A stretch of 7,250 nucleotides of DNA from Proteiniphilum sp. GTDB lineage: Bacteria > Bacteroidota > Bacteroidia > Bacteroidales > Dysgonomonadaceae. The notes beneath the pieces were generated by a model. The model saw only the letters and a program-made list of their open reading frames with translations, was not told where the DNA came from and did not search any database. The stretch covers positions 1 to 7,250 of the forward strand of contig JAISZV010000246.1 of assembly GCA_031284475.1 (NCBI GenBank). Direction: 5' to 3'. The position numbers and the translations under genes are program-made. Of this stretch, positions 1-6,870 are shown piece after piece (position 1 is the first letter of the stretch; the number at the start of each line of letters is the position of its first letter).

Positions 1-53
1 TTCGGAGTTTGAGATAAATCTTCATTGAGCGGTGAACAAACAAAGCAAATACG

Positions 54-278
54 ATGAGCGCTATTAATTGCAATTATAAAGAGCATCAAAACGTCAGCTA
101 CAAACGGTTTCTATATCTGGGTTCATTTGGCAGCAGCGACCCGCGTTTCGATTCGATATGGATTACGGGGGCCTATACAACCCATCTCAATATGCAGGAG
201 TACTTCTGGGACGGGATCAAACGGGATCGCTTAGTCTGGTTGGGCGATTTTCATCCGGGAGCTCAAAAAATCTTTTAG
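54..278 (+). pseudogene. Relic of a GH78 alpha-L-rhamnosidase (catalytic-core fragment)
   Basis: This 74-codon reading frame keeps only a small central piece of a family 78 glycoside hydrolase, an enzyme that removes terminal L-rhamnose from plant or bacterial polysaccharides. Residues about 22-68 look like the family's conserved core: LGSF, SDP, GAYTTHLNMQEY, then DGIKRDRLVWLGD at 53-65. The spacing D53, R57-D58, G64-D65 fits the DxxxR(E/D)xxxxxGD acid cluster of the GH78 active site. Intact enzymes are many hundreds of residues long. Here the similarity stops after HP at 67-68, and a TAG stop follows six codons later. Upstream, all three plus frames have stops within the first 60 bases, so no longer frame continues into it. 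The ATG at 54 is merely the first available and may not be used. The fragment points toward the his operon and ends just before a strong terminator. I read it as the remnant of a decayed or deleted gene. A very short expressed protein is possible but unlikely. Confidence 0.7.
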
Positions 279-290
279 GGTTCAATGCTC

Positions 291-335
291 AAAGAGGCTG
301 TTTTCATGTAATTGTGAAACAGCCTCTTTCTTTAT
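291..335 (+). terminator. Rho-independent terminator, possibly bidirectional
   Basis: A perfect 13-bp inverted repeat (AAAGAGGCTGTTT at 291-303 and AAACAGCCTCTTT at 317-329) encloses a 13-nt loop. On the plus strand a T-rich tract follows. On the minus strand the arm itself ends in CTCTTT, but the downstream tail is poorer in T. It lies between the convergent GH78 relic and the end of the his operon, so it could stop transcription from both sides. Hairpins with a GAGGCTGTTTC core and A/T-rich flanks are common Bacteroidales terminators (recollection, not checked). No better minus-strand terminator is visible between here and the hisIE stop. Confidence 0.75.
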
Positions 336-340
336 ATCTT

Positions 341-440
341 CCCGGTTACGGACTGAATAAATCAGGCCGCAACTGTTTTGGTAACTACTCGCTTCGCCGT
401 ACGCTTCCCCGGTTACAGCCTAAATAAATCCGGCGCAACT
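341..440. repeat. Imperfect direct repeat, about 34 bp, two copies
   Basis: Copy 1 is 341-374 and copy 2 is 408-440, offset by 67 bp. By eye 29 of 34 columns match, with four mismatches and one gap. Both begin CCCGGTTAC, share AATAAATC in the middle and end GCAACT. Copy 2 runs up to the hisIE stop codon. The bases just before copy 1 (331-345, ending TATCTTCCCGG) also resemble the end of hisIE (450-463, ending TGTCTTCCGG). The region therefore looks like a duplicated and diverged piece of the operon's 3' end. No gene is apparent in 279-446. Confidence 0.6.
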
Positions 441-446
441 ATCCGG

Positions 447-1034
447 TTATTTATGTCTTCCGGCCAGTATAGCTTCAATATCTTCTAATTTCAGTTTCTT
501 TGTTTTCAGCAGGATGAGGAAGTGGTATAGCAGGTCGGCCGCTTCGTTTTTGAACAGGTCTATGTTGTTGTCTTTTGCTTCTATCACCAGTTCTACGGCT
601 TCTTCTCCCACTTTTTGCGCTACTTTGTTCACGCCGCGGCTGAAGAGTTTGCTGGTGTACGAACCTTCGGGATTCTCGGTGATTCGCTGCTCGATTACGT
701 TTTCCAGTTCGTACAGGAATCCTTTTGGTTGTTTGTCCCCGAAACAGGAGGCTGTCCCTGTATGGCAGGTTGGCCCTTGCGGATAGGCTTTGATGAGGAT
801 TGCATCATGGTCGCAATCCGTCAGGATTTCGTCCACGACCAGCCAGTTGCCCGACGTTTCTCCTTTTGTCCAGAGGCGGTTTTTGCTTCTGCTGAAAAAA
901 GTAACTTTTCTTTCTTTTTGTGTTTTCGCGAACGCTTCTTCGTTCATATAGCCCACCATCAATACCTGTAAGGTGAGCGTGTCCTGAATAACGGCAGGTA
1001 CTAATCCTCCCTGTTTTGAAAAATCAATATTCAT
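447..1034 (-). CDS. hisIE: Bifunctional phosphoribosyl-AMP cyclohydrolase / phosphoribosyl-ATP pyrophosphatase
   Basis: This cytosolic enzyme carries out steps 2 and 3 of histidine synthesis: it hydrolyses PR-ATP to PR-AMP, then opens the purine ring to give ProFAR. The N-terminal HisI domain (about 1-105) has WTKGETSGN at 55-63, the acidic metal cluster D73, D75, D77, and cysteines C74, C90 and C97, with C90 in TCHTG. These match the magnesium and zinc sites of the family. The C-terminal HisE domain (about 108-195) has SYTSKLF at 125-131 and the pyrophosphohydrolase helix KVGEEAVE at 141-148, followed by EAADLLYH. At 195 residues it is the usual length for the fusion. The ATG overlaps the hisF stop as ATGA, which fixes the start and suggests translational coupling. 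It is the last gene of the operon, with a TAA stop, and the repeat and terminator region follows. Nothing looks damaged. Confidence 0.97.
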   Translation of the reverse strand: MNIDFSKQGGLVPAVIQDTLTLQVLMVGYMNEEAFAKTQKERKVTFFSRSKNRLWTKGETSGNWLVVDEILTDCDHDAILIKAYPQGPTCHTGTASCFGDKQPKGFLYELENVIEQRITENPEGSYTSKLFSRGVNKVAQKVGEEAVELVIEAKDNNIDLFKNEAADLLYHFLILLKTKKLKLEDIEAILAGRHK

Positions 1035-1783
1035 CGTATGGGTATGTTTTGAGTTTTTAAATAATGTTTTAATGCCGGAATGGGTATTTCCCCAAAATGA
1101 AAAATGCTGGCGGCCAGCGCTGCGCTTGCTTTTGTTTGTGTGAATACTTCGGCGAAGTGCTCCGGCGTTCCGGCTCCGCCCGAAGCGATCACGGGAATGT
1201 GTACGGCTTCGCTTACGGCGGCCGTAATGTCAATGGCGAAACCATACTTAGCGCCGTCGTTGTTTATGGAGGTGAGCAGTATCTCTCCTGCGCCGCGTTG
1301 TTCGCCCTCTTTTGCCCAGTCGATGGCGCGTAGGGTTGTAGGCGTTTTACCGCCGTGGGTGTAGACAATCCATTGGTTGTGCTCGAAGTGGGCGTCGATG
1401 GCCAAAACTACGCACTGGCTGCCGAATTGCCCGGCAATTTCGGCAATCAGGCCGGGGCGCTCGACGGCTGCGGAGTTCAGGCTTACTTTGTCGGCTCCGG
1501 CGCGGATGATGGCGCGGGCGTCGTCCAACGAATGGATTCCCCCCCCGACGGTAAAAGGTATATTGATTTCCCGTGCAACGCGCGCAACTAATTCCGTAAG
1601 CGTCTTACGCCTTTCGATGGTGGCGGTAATATCCAAGAACACCAATTCATCCGCCCCTTCCTGTACGTATCGTTTGGCAAGCTCCACCGCATCGCCGGCG
1701 TCGCGAATATCCACAAAATTGACCCCTTTTACGGTGCGTCCGTCCCTGACGTCGAGGCAGGGGATAATTCTTTTTTTCAGCAT
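1031..1783 (-). CDS. hisF: Imidazole glycerol phosphate synthase, cyclase subunit HisF
   Basis: HisF is the (beta/alpha)8-barrel synthase half of IGP synthase. It takes ammonia from HisH and converts PRFAR to imidazole-glycerol phosphate and AICAR. The 250-residue protein has the two catalytic aspartates of the family, D11 in CLDVRDGR and D130 in AIDA. It also has K19 in VKGVNF and the phosphate-binding loops VGGGI at 79-83 and ASGGAG at 200-205. The [12 protein letters not shown] segment at 171-182 matches the conserved loop of the C-terminal half-barrel. The ATG at 1783 gives the canonical [12 protein letters not shown] start. It is preceded by A/T-rich sequence without a Shine-Dalgarno motif, as is usual in Bacteroidota. 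The stop overlaps the hisIE start by 4 nt. A 180-nt repeat-filled spacer separates it from hisA upstream, so it is probably translated independently of hisA. Confidence 0.98.
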   Translation of the reverse strand: MLKKRIIPCLDVRDGRTVKGVNFVDIRDAGDAVELAKRYVQEGADELVFLDITATIERRKTLTELVARVAREINIPFTVGGGIHSLDDARAIIRAGADKVSLNSAAVERPGLIAEIAGQFGSQCVVLAIDAHFEHNQWIVYTHGGKTPTTLRAIDWAKEGEQRGAGEILLTSINNDGAKYGFAIDITAAVSEAVHIPVIASGGAGTPEHFAEVFTQTKASAALAASIFHFGEIPIPALKHYLKTQNIPIR

Positions 1784-1963
1784 TGTTATTTATTTTATTC
1801 TCCGAACATCAAACTCGTTTCTCTGAGAAACAAAAAGGTTTTTCCGAGAGAGAAAAAGGTTTCTCCGAGAAAGAAAAAGGTTTCTCCGAGAAACAAAATT
1901 GATTCTCTGAGCATCAAAATCTATTATTTTCCGAGCGCCAAATTCCATTCTCCAATCCTACTT
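1784..1963. repeat. 21-nt tandem repeat array in the hisA-hisF spacer
   Basis: Seven consecutive units fill most of the spacer: 1797-1817, 1818-1838, 1839-1859, 1860-1880, 1881-1901, 1902-1922 and 1923-1946 (the last has 3 extra bases), with a partial eighth from 1947. The inner units are nearly identical. Each starts with a near-perfect palindrome TTTCTC(C/T)GAGAAA followed by an A-rich tail such as CAAAAAGG. Outer units are more diverged, as expected of an array that grows by slippage in its middle. The repeat has no start codon arrangement suggesting a gene, and 21 nt is too short, with no spacers, for a CRISPR. It could form hairpins in the his mRNA between hisA and hisF. Its function is unknown. 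Confidence 0.9.
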
Positions 1964-2683
1964 TTATCCGTCAATGAATTCCCGCAACTCATGAAGACTT
2001 ATTTTCCCTTCATAGATGGCTTTTCCGGTAATAACTCCGTCGCAACCGAGTTGTTTCAGGGCGATTAAATCGTCGATGGATGAAACGCCGCCGCTGGCAA
2101 CCAGTTTTACGCCGGTTTTTTCGATAATTTCCCGGTACAATTCGTTGGACGTGCCTTGCAACATGCCGTCTTTCTGAATATCGGTGCAGATGACGTACAC
2201 GATCCCTTTTTTCGCATAACCGGAGATAAAATCCGCCACGTCGAGTTCCGACTGCCGTATCCAGCCGTGCGTAGCGATTTTACGGTTGTTACTGTCGGCT
2301 CCGAGGATGATTTTCTCCGCGCCGTATCTGTCGAGCCATTGCCGGAAAGTACCGGGTTGTTGTACCGCGACGCTTCCACCCGTAATTTGCATTGCCCCGT
2401 TTTCGAAAGCAATACGCACGTCTTCGTCGGATTTGATGCCGCCGCCGAAGTCTGTTTTTAACGAAGTCTTTGAGGTGATGTCGCGCAAAACCTTATGGTT
2501 GACAATGTGTTTTGAGCGTGCGCCGTCGAGATCCACCACGTGCAGGTATTGTATGCCGTTGGCTTCAAATTCTTTGGCTACTTCGAGCGGATCGTCGTTA
2601 TAAATTTTCTGCGTACTGTAATCGCCTTTAGTGAGCCGTACGCACTTACCGCCGAGAATATCTATGGCCGGAATAATTCTCAT
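1964..2683 (-). CDS. hisA: ProFAR isomerase HisA
   Basis: HisA is a (beta/alpha)8-barrel enzyme that performs the Amadori rearrangement of ProFAR to PRFAR, which the HisH/HisF complex then uses. The 239-residue protein is of normal family length. Catalytic aspartate D8 lies in MRIIPAID, and the second acid is D130 in LGAD. T167-D168 in [12 protein letters not shown] is the conserved substrate-binding loop. Phosphate loops are FGGGI at 79-83 and ASGGV at 196-200. It resembles HisF in fold, but the GAD and TDIQKDG signatures assign it clearly to HisA. The start ATG at 2683 gives the canonical N-terminus and is preceded by the A/T-rich run TAAAATTAAAA rather than a Shine-Dalgarno site. It lies 69 nt downstream of hisH and 180 nt upstream of hisF. 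I see no damage to the gene. Confidence 0.98.
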   Translation of the reverse strand: MRIIPAIDILGGKCVRLTKGDYSTQKIYNDDPLEVAKEFEANGIQYLHVVDLDGARSKHIVNHKVLRDITSKTSLKTDFGGGIKSDEDVRIAFENGAMQITGGSVAVQQPGTFRQWLDRYGAEKIILGADSNNRKIATHGWIRQSELDVADFISGYAKKGIVYVICTDIQKDGMLQGTSNELYREIIEKTGVKLVASGGVSSIDDLIALKQLGCDGVITGKAIYEGKISLHELREFIDG

Positions 2684-2752
2684 TTTTAATTTTAGTTGTT
2701 AGTTATCAAATCGATGAAATAACAAATCATTCTATCCTCCCGATCCTTAAAA

Positions 2753-3331
2753 TCACAATTCCAGGAAATTCTTCAAGATTCTTTCTCCCACGTCGCCCGA
2801 TTTTTCGGGATGAAACTGTGTGGCGTAGAAGTTCTCTTTTTGTATGGCTGCGCTGAACGGCAGAATATAATCGCAGCGGGCGATTGTTTCGGGACAGATT
2901 TCGGCGTAGTAGCTGTGCACGAAATAAACGGCGTCATCCTTGCCGAAACCGGCGAAAAGCGGATTTTCTACTACGTCGAGGTTGTTCCACCCCATGTGGG
3001 GCACGATGTCCGTTGCCGGAAATTTTTTCACCTCCGTATCAAAGATCTCCAGGCATTGGGTGTTTCCCTCTTCCGAGCGCCGGCACATCAGTTGCAGGCC
3101 GAGGCAGATACCCAGCGCCGGTTGATGCAAAGAGCGAATGATTTTGTCCAATCCCCTGTTTTTAAGATACATCATTGCCGATCCCGCTTCTCCTACGCCG
3201 GGAAAGATCACCTTTTCGGCGGAGAGTATCTCCTGGGTATCGTCGGTCACCTTGCAGCCGTAACCCATCCGCTCAACGGCATTCCTGACCGATGCAATAT
3301 TGCCTGCGTTGTATTTGATAATCGCGATCAT
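2753..3331 (-). CDS. hisH: Imidazole glycerol phosphate synthase, glutaminase subunit HisH
   Basis: HisH is the class I (triad) glutamine amidotransferase that releases ammonia from glutamine and passes it to HisF. The 192-residue protein has the nucleophile C76 in GICLGLQLM and the remaining triad residues H174 and E176 in TQFHPEKSG. PGVG at 44-47 forms the oxyanion region, and PHMGWN at 111-116 and YFVHSYY at 136-142 are typical of HisH. I chose the ATG at 3331 because it gives the canonical MIAIIKYNAGN. A TTG at 3337 would add two residues, but it overlaps the hisB stop and is less likely. The hisB TGA ends only 2 nt before this ATG (TGACCATG), so hisB and hisH are probably translationally coupled. 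Unusually, the synthase partner hisF is not adjacent; hisA lies between them, as in many his operons. Confidence 0.97.
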   Translation of the reverse strand: MIAIIKYNAGNIASVRNAVERMGYGCKVTDDTQEILSAEKVIFPGVGEAGSAMMYLKNRGLDKIIRSLHQPALGICLGLQLMCRRSEEGNTQCLEIFDTEVKKFPATDIVPHMGWNNLDVVENPLFAGFGKDDAVYFVHSYYAEICPETIARCDYILPFSAAIQKENFYATQFHPEKSGDVGERILKNFLEL

Positions 3332-3333
3332 GG

Positions 3334-4422
3334 TCAAATGGTTCCTTTCGTGCTTGGTATTCCTTCTGTCCCGTCGCGTTTCACCGCCATCTTCACCGCG
3401 CGGGCAAAGGCTTTGAAGATGGCTTCTATTTTATGGTGTTCATTGTCGCCTTCGGCTTTGATGTTGAGGTTGCACCGGGCGCTGTCGCTGAACGATTTGA
3501 AGAAATGCATCACCATTTCCGTGGGGAGGCCGCCCACAAACTCGCGCCTGAACTCCGCTTCCCATACCAACCACGGGCGTCCGCCGAAGTCGATGGCCGC
3601 TTGCGCCAGGCAGTCGTCCATCGGCAACAGGAAGCCGTACCGTTCCACTCCCTTTTTCTTGCCCAACGCCTGCACGAAGGCTTCCCCCAAAGCGATGCCC
3701 GTATCTTCTACGGTATGATGCTCATCCACCTGCAAATCGCCCTCTACGCGAATGGTAAGGTCGATATTGCCGTGGCGGGCGATCTGGTGAAGCATGTGGT
3801 CGAAGAATCCTATTCCGGTAGAAATATCGCTTTTGCCGCTCCCGTCGAGGTTCACCTCTACAAAGATGTCGGTCTCCGACGTTTTTCTGCCTGCTTTCCC
3901 CCTGCGCGGCTCCGCTTTCAGGAAGCGATAGATATTCCCCCAGTCCGTAGTGCATAACGCTGCTCCCGGATATGAATTATTGTTTAGCAAGATGGCTTTG
4001 CAATTCATATTTTCAGCCAATTGTACGTCTGTGATCCGGTCGCCTATCACATAAGAGTTCTCCAGGTCGTATCCTCCTTTCAGGTAATGGGTCAGCATAC
4101 CGGTACCCGGTTTCCGGGTAGGCAGGTTTTCATGGGGAAAGGAGCGGTCGATCAACACTTCGTTGAAGCGTACTCCTTCATTTTCAAAAGCCTTGATGAT
4201 TTTCTCCTGTACCGGACGGAAGGTTTCTTCGGGAAACGAAGGGGTACCCAGTCCGTCCTGGTTGGTGACCATCACCAGCTCATATTCCAGTTCGCCTGCG
4301 ATACGGGAGAGGTTACGGAATACTTTGGGATAAAACTCCAGCTTTTCTAAGCTGTCAACCTGCTCATCTTCCGGCTCTATGATCAACGTTCCGTCGCGGT
4401 CTATAAATAATACTTTCTTCAT
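3334..4422 (-). CDS. hisB: Bifunctional histidinol-phosphatase / imidazoleglycerol-phosphate dehydratase HisB
   Basis: This two-domain enzyme dehydrates IGP (C-terminal half) and dephosphorylates histidinol phosphate (N-terminal half). The N-terminal HAD-type phosphatase (about 1-165) has the nucleophile motif DRDGTL with D8 and D10, TNQDG at 53-57, RKP at 103-105, and GDRITD at 127-132. The IGPD domain (about 173-362) has the metal-binding patterns FFDHMLHQ at 206-213, DEHHTVED at 233-240 and [11 protein letters not shown] at 328-338. At 362 residues it matches the usual bifunctional form. The reading frame stays open upstream to 4623, but I place the start at 4422 because [13 protein letters not shown] begins the phosphatase domain directly and the upstream codons are repeat sequence and antisense-like hisC. 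In the phosphatase, the segment that is a Cys/His zinc loop in the Escherichia coli enzyme reads [15 protein letters not shown] and has no cysteine, so this HisB probably lacks that zinc. Confidence 0.96.
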   Translation of the reverse strand: MKKVLFIDRDGTLIIEPEDEQVDSLEKLEFYPKVFRNLSRIAGELEYELVMVTNQDGLGTPSFPEETFRPVQEKIIKAFENEGVRFNEVLIDRSFPHENLPTRKPGTGMLTHYLKGGYDLENSYVIGDRITDVQLAENMNCKAILLNNNSYPGAALCTTDWGNIYRFLKAEPRRGKAGRKTSETDIFVEVNLDGSGKSDISTGIGFFDHMLHQIARHGNIDLTIRVEGDLQVDEHHTVEDTGIALGEAFVQALGKKKGVERYGFLLPMDDCLAQAAIDFGGRPWLVWEAEFRREFVGGLPTEMVMHFFKSFSDSARCNLNIKAEGDNEHHKIEAIFKAFARAVKMAVKRDGTEGIPSTKGTI

Positions 4423-4540
4423 TTGGGATTTATGATTTGGGATTTGGGATGTTGGGGGCTGGAGGTGCGGAAGTGGTTCTATTTTGATCTTGATTCTTGT
4501 TTCTTTGCTCTTGCATCTTGTGTCTTGCATCTTGTGTCTT
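4423..4540. repeat. Two heptamer tandem arrays in the hisC-hisB spacer
   Basis: On the plus strand eight consecutive 7-nt units of pattern TTGNNTC occupy 4483-4538 (ending with two exact 14-nt copies of TTGCATCTTGTGTC, 4511-4524 and 4525-4538). A second, different array of about five 7-nt units (TTTGGGA, TTTATGA, TTTGGGA, TTTGGGA, TGTTGGG) occupies 4422-4456 and runs into the hisB start codon, so the transcript reads ATCCCAAATCCCAAA-like sequence there. A 26-nt G-rich stretch separates the arrays. The arrays leave the hisB frame open. Short heptanucleotide tandem repeats are well described in heterocystous cyanobacteria; I do not know of a described function here. Confidence 0.88.
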
Positions 4541-5560
4541 TCACCCATAATTCCGTAATTCATCCAACAGCATCCGGTTCTCTTCCGGCGTTCCCACCGT
4601 AATACGAAGGCAGTTGCGGACAACCGCGCTGCGGTTCCTTACAATCACTTTCTTATCGACCAAGTATTGATACATTGCATTGGCTTCCGTTACTTCTACC
4701 AGCAGGAAATTTGCATCGGAAGGGTGCACGCGTCGTACTGCGGGCAAATCTTTCAACTCTTTTTCCAACAGGGCGCGTTGATCCAAAATGACAGATACCT
4801 GCCGCTCAAATTCGAGCGGGTCGGAGAGCGCTTTGAGCGCTTCGGCCTGATTCGGCGCGCTCACGTTGTATGGCGGTTTCGTCTTGTCCATCAATGCAAT
4901 GATAGCGGCGTTTGCGTACGCCACCCCTACGCGCGCCCCGGCCAGTCCCCAGGCTTTGCTGAAAGTCTGCATCACGATCAGGTTGGGGTAATCCGTTAGT
5001 TTTTCGAGGAAGCTGTTGCCGGCGCTGAAATCAATGTAAGCCTCATCTACCGTCACTATTCCCCGGAACTCCGCGAGTAACCGCTCCGCATTATGCAGGC
5101 GGTTGCCCGTGGGATTGTTGGGCGAGCAGACAAAAATACATTGGGCGGGATAAGAGAGTATCTTGTCAATATCCAGGTCGAACCGCTCCGTCAGGGGTAC
5201 CTGCACCACCTCCACGTTGTTGATATTTGCCGATACCTCATACATGCCGTAGGTAGGAGGGCAGATGATTACGCGATCCCGTTGGGGTTCGCAGAAAATA
5301 CGGTAGATCAAATCAATCACTTCGTCGCTCCCGTTCCCGATAAATATATTTTCCACCGGGATCCGTTTCCTTTCGGAAAGCGCTTTTTTCAGCAAGCGCT
5401 GATGAGGATCGGGGTAACGGTTCCTTTGGCCGAACGGGTTTTCGTTGGCGTCGAGGAATACGCCCTCGTCGCCTGTAAATTCGTCGCGCGCGCTGGAGTA
5501 GGGGAGTAGCGCCCGTATATTGGGACGCGCCAGCGATTCCGGGTCAAGTTTCTCTATCAT
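4541..5560 (-). CDS. hisC: Histidinol-phosphate aminotransferase HisC
   Basis: HisC is a PLP-dependent fold-type I aminotransferase that converts imidazole-acetol phosphate and glutamate to histidinol phosphate and 2-oxoglutarate. The 339-residue protein has the N-terminal LDANENPFG at 36-44, the PLP phosphate-binding GNGSDE at 75-80, SPNNPTG at 146-152 with the cofactor-contacting asparagine, D172 and Y175 in DEAYIDF, and the Schiff-base lysine K202 in [15 protein letters not shown]319 in LRITVG is the conserved substrate carboxylate/phosphate-side arginine of the family. Length is slightly short but normal for Bacteroidota HisC. The ATG at 5560 lies 5 nt after the hisD stop, a tight operon junction, and no Shine-Dalgarno is evident. 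The TGA at 4541 is followed by a 118-nt repeat spacer before hisB. No defect is seen. Confidence 0.98.
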   Translation of the reverse strand: MIEKLDPESLARPNIRALLPYSSARDEFTGDEGVFLDANENPFGQRNRYPDPHQRLLKKALSERKRIPVENIFIGNGSDEVIDLIYRIFCEPQRDRVIICPPTYGMYEVSANINNVEVVQVPLTERFDLDIDKILSYPAQCIFVCSPNNPTGNRLHNAERLLAEFRGIVTVDEAYIDFSAGNSFLEKLTDYPNLIVMQTFSKAWGLAGARVGVAYANAAIIALMDKTKPPYNVSAPNQAEALKALSDPLEFERQVSVILDQRALLEKELKDLPAVRRVHPSDANFLLVEVTEANAMYQYLVDKKVIVRNRSAVVRNCLRITVGTPEENRMLLDELRNYG

Positions 5561-5565
5561 TGTTT

Positions 5566-6870
5566 TTATCTTACAGTGTTTGTGCTTGCTTTTACCGTTT
5601 CCAAACGAAGCGTCATAGCATTTTTGTGAGCGATGAGTTGCTCCGCTTCGGCCATGACCTCAACTGCGTTGCCGATACTGGCCACCCCCTCTTCGCTCAG
5701 TTGCTGGAAAGTGATCTTTTTAATGAAGCTGTCGAGCGATACGCCGCTGTACGCCGCCGCATAACCGCTTGTGGGGAGCGTGTGGTTGGCGCCGCTGGCA
5801 TAATCGCCGGCGCTTTCGCAACTGTAATGGCCCAGGAAAACGGACCCGGCCGAAGTAACGCCACGGCTCAGCAACACAGGGTTTTCGGTAGCCATGATAA
5901 GGTGTTCGGGAGCGTAAAAGTTACTGAACGCAACACATTCGTCCATATTATTGAAAAGAATCGCCTTGCTGTTTTTGAGCGCTTGCGCCGCTACCTCTTT
6001 CCGGGGCAGGTTCGGCAGTTGGAACTCCAGTTCCCTGTTGACCGCTTTGATCACCTTTTTGTTGTCGGAAAGCAGTATCACCTGGCTGTCTGGCCCGTGT
6101 TCGGCTTGCGATAGCAGGTCGGCCGCCACAAACGACGGGTTACAAGCGTCGTCGGCAATCACTAAGAGTTCGCTTGGCCCTGCCGGCATGTCGATGGCTA
6201 CGCCGTAGTACTGCGCCGAGCGTTTGGCCGCCATCACATATTGGTTGCCCGGGCCGAATATCTTGTCCATTTTGGGGATGCTTTCCGTACCGAAAGTCAT
6301 TGCCCCGATAGCCTGTATGCCTCCTGCCGCGAAGATTTTCGTCACCCCCGTGAGCGCGGCGGAGTAGAGGATGGCGGGATGGATTTCCCCTTTCTCATTA
6401 GGAGGCGTACACAATATGACCTCGCGGCAACCGGCGATTTTTGCAGGGACGGCGAGCATCAGCACCGTAGAAAAAAGCGGCGCGGTACCGCCCGGCACGT
6501 AGATGCCGACCCGTGTGATAGGGCGCGGCTCGCGCCAGCAAACCACGCCGGGGGCCGTCTCTGTTTTGCGTACCTCTTCCTGTTGGGATCGGTGAAAAAC
6601 CTCTATATTTTTCCGGGCCAGTTCAATGGCTTGTTTCAGCCGTTCCGGTACAAGGGCGGCCGCCTTTTCAATAGCGTCGCGATCCACCTCTAATGTTTCC
6701 TGGGCGGGACAGTCGAATTGCCGGCTATAGGTAAGTACAGCCTTATCGCCTTTGCGGTGAATGTTGTAGAACATCTTTTCCACCGTGTTCATCAGCTTCT
6801 GCTGCCTGATCATGGGGCGTTCGGCCAGTTTTTCCCTTTTACTTTGCGAAGGGTTTGAAATTGTCTTCAT
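5566..6870 (-). CDS. hisD: Histidinol dehydrogenase HisD
   Basis: HisD is a zinc-dependent, NAD-linked homodimer that oxidises histidinol to histidinal and then to histidine, the last two steps of the pathway. The 434-residue protein is of typical length. Zinc ligands are recognisable as Q255 and H258 in LLSQAEHGPDSQ, D356 in GDYASGANH, and H415 in AHKNAM near the C-terminus. The catalytic pair E322-H323 lies in YAPEHL. Cofactor and substrate contacts are IYVPGG at 123-128 and GPGNQYV at 206-212. The ATG at 6870 gives MKTISNPS, which matches the short N-terminal arm of the family. It is preceded by A/T-rich sequence, with no Shine-Dalgarno motif. The upstream spacer to hisG is 236 nt and strongly repetitive, whereas hisC follows only 5 nt later. 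HisD and HisC are therefore likely translated as a coupled pair. Confidence 0.98.
   Translation of the reverse strand: MKTISNPSQSKREKLAERPMIRQQKLMNTVEKMFYNIHRKGDKAVLTYSRQFDCPAQETLEVDRDAIEKAAALVPERLKQAIELARKNIEVFHRSQQEEVRKTETAPGVVCWREPRPITRVGIYVPGGTAPLFSTVLMLAVPAKIAGCREVILCTPPNEKGEIHPAILYSAALTGVTKIFAAGGIQAIGAMTFGTESIPKMDKIFGPGNQYVMAAKRSAQYYGVAIDMPAGPSELLVIADDACNPSFVAADLLSQAEHGPDSQVILLSDNKKVIKAVNRELEFQLPNLPRKEVAAQALKNSKAILFNNMDECVAFSNFYAPEHLIMATENPVLLSRGVTSAGSVFLGHYSCESAGDYASGANHTLPTSGYAAAYSGVSLDSFIKKITFQQLSEEGVASIGNAVEVMAEAEQLIAHKNAMTLRLETVKASTNTVR

Noticed and set aside
158..427. An 89-codon plus-strand frame overlapping the GH78 relic and the terminator
   Set aside because: It runs through the terminator hairpin and the direct repeat, and it is out of frame with the recognisable GH78 residues.
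365..446. A dedicated minus-strand terminator immediately after hisIE
   Set aside because: Only 4-5 bp stems (CCGG/CCGG, GTAAC/GTTAC) without a U-tract are visible; the hairpin at 291-329 is much stronger.
1797..1946. CRISPR array interpretation of the 21-nt repeats
   Set aside because: Units are directly contiguous with no unique spacers, and there are no cas genes in the window.
3332..3337. TTG at 3337 as the hisH start
   Set aside because: The ATG at 3331 gives the canonical MIAIIKYNAGN end, and the two extra residues have no counterpart in the family as I know it.
2810..3718. A 302-codon plus-strand open frame across hisH and hisB
   Set aside because: It is antisense to two genes with intact catalytic motifs, its translation resembles no family I know, and it is a by-product of codon use in the real genes.
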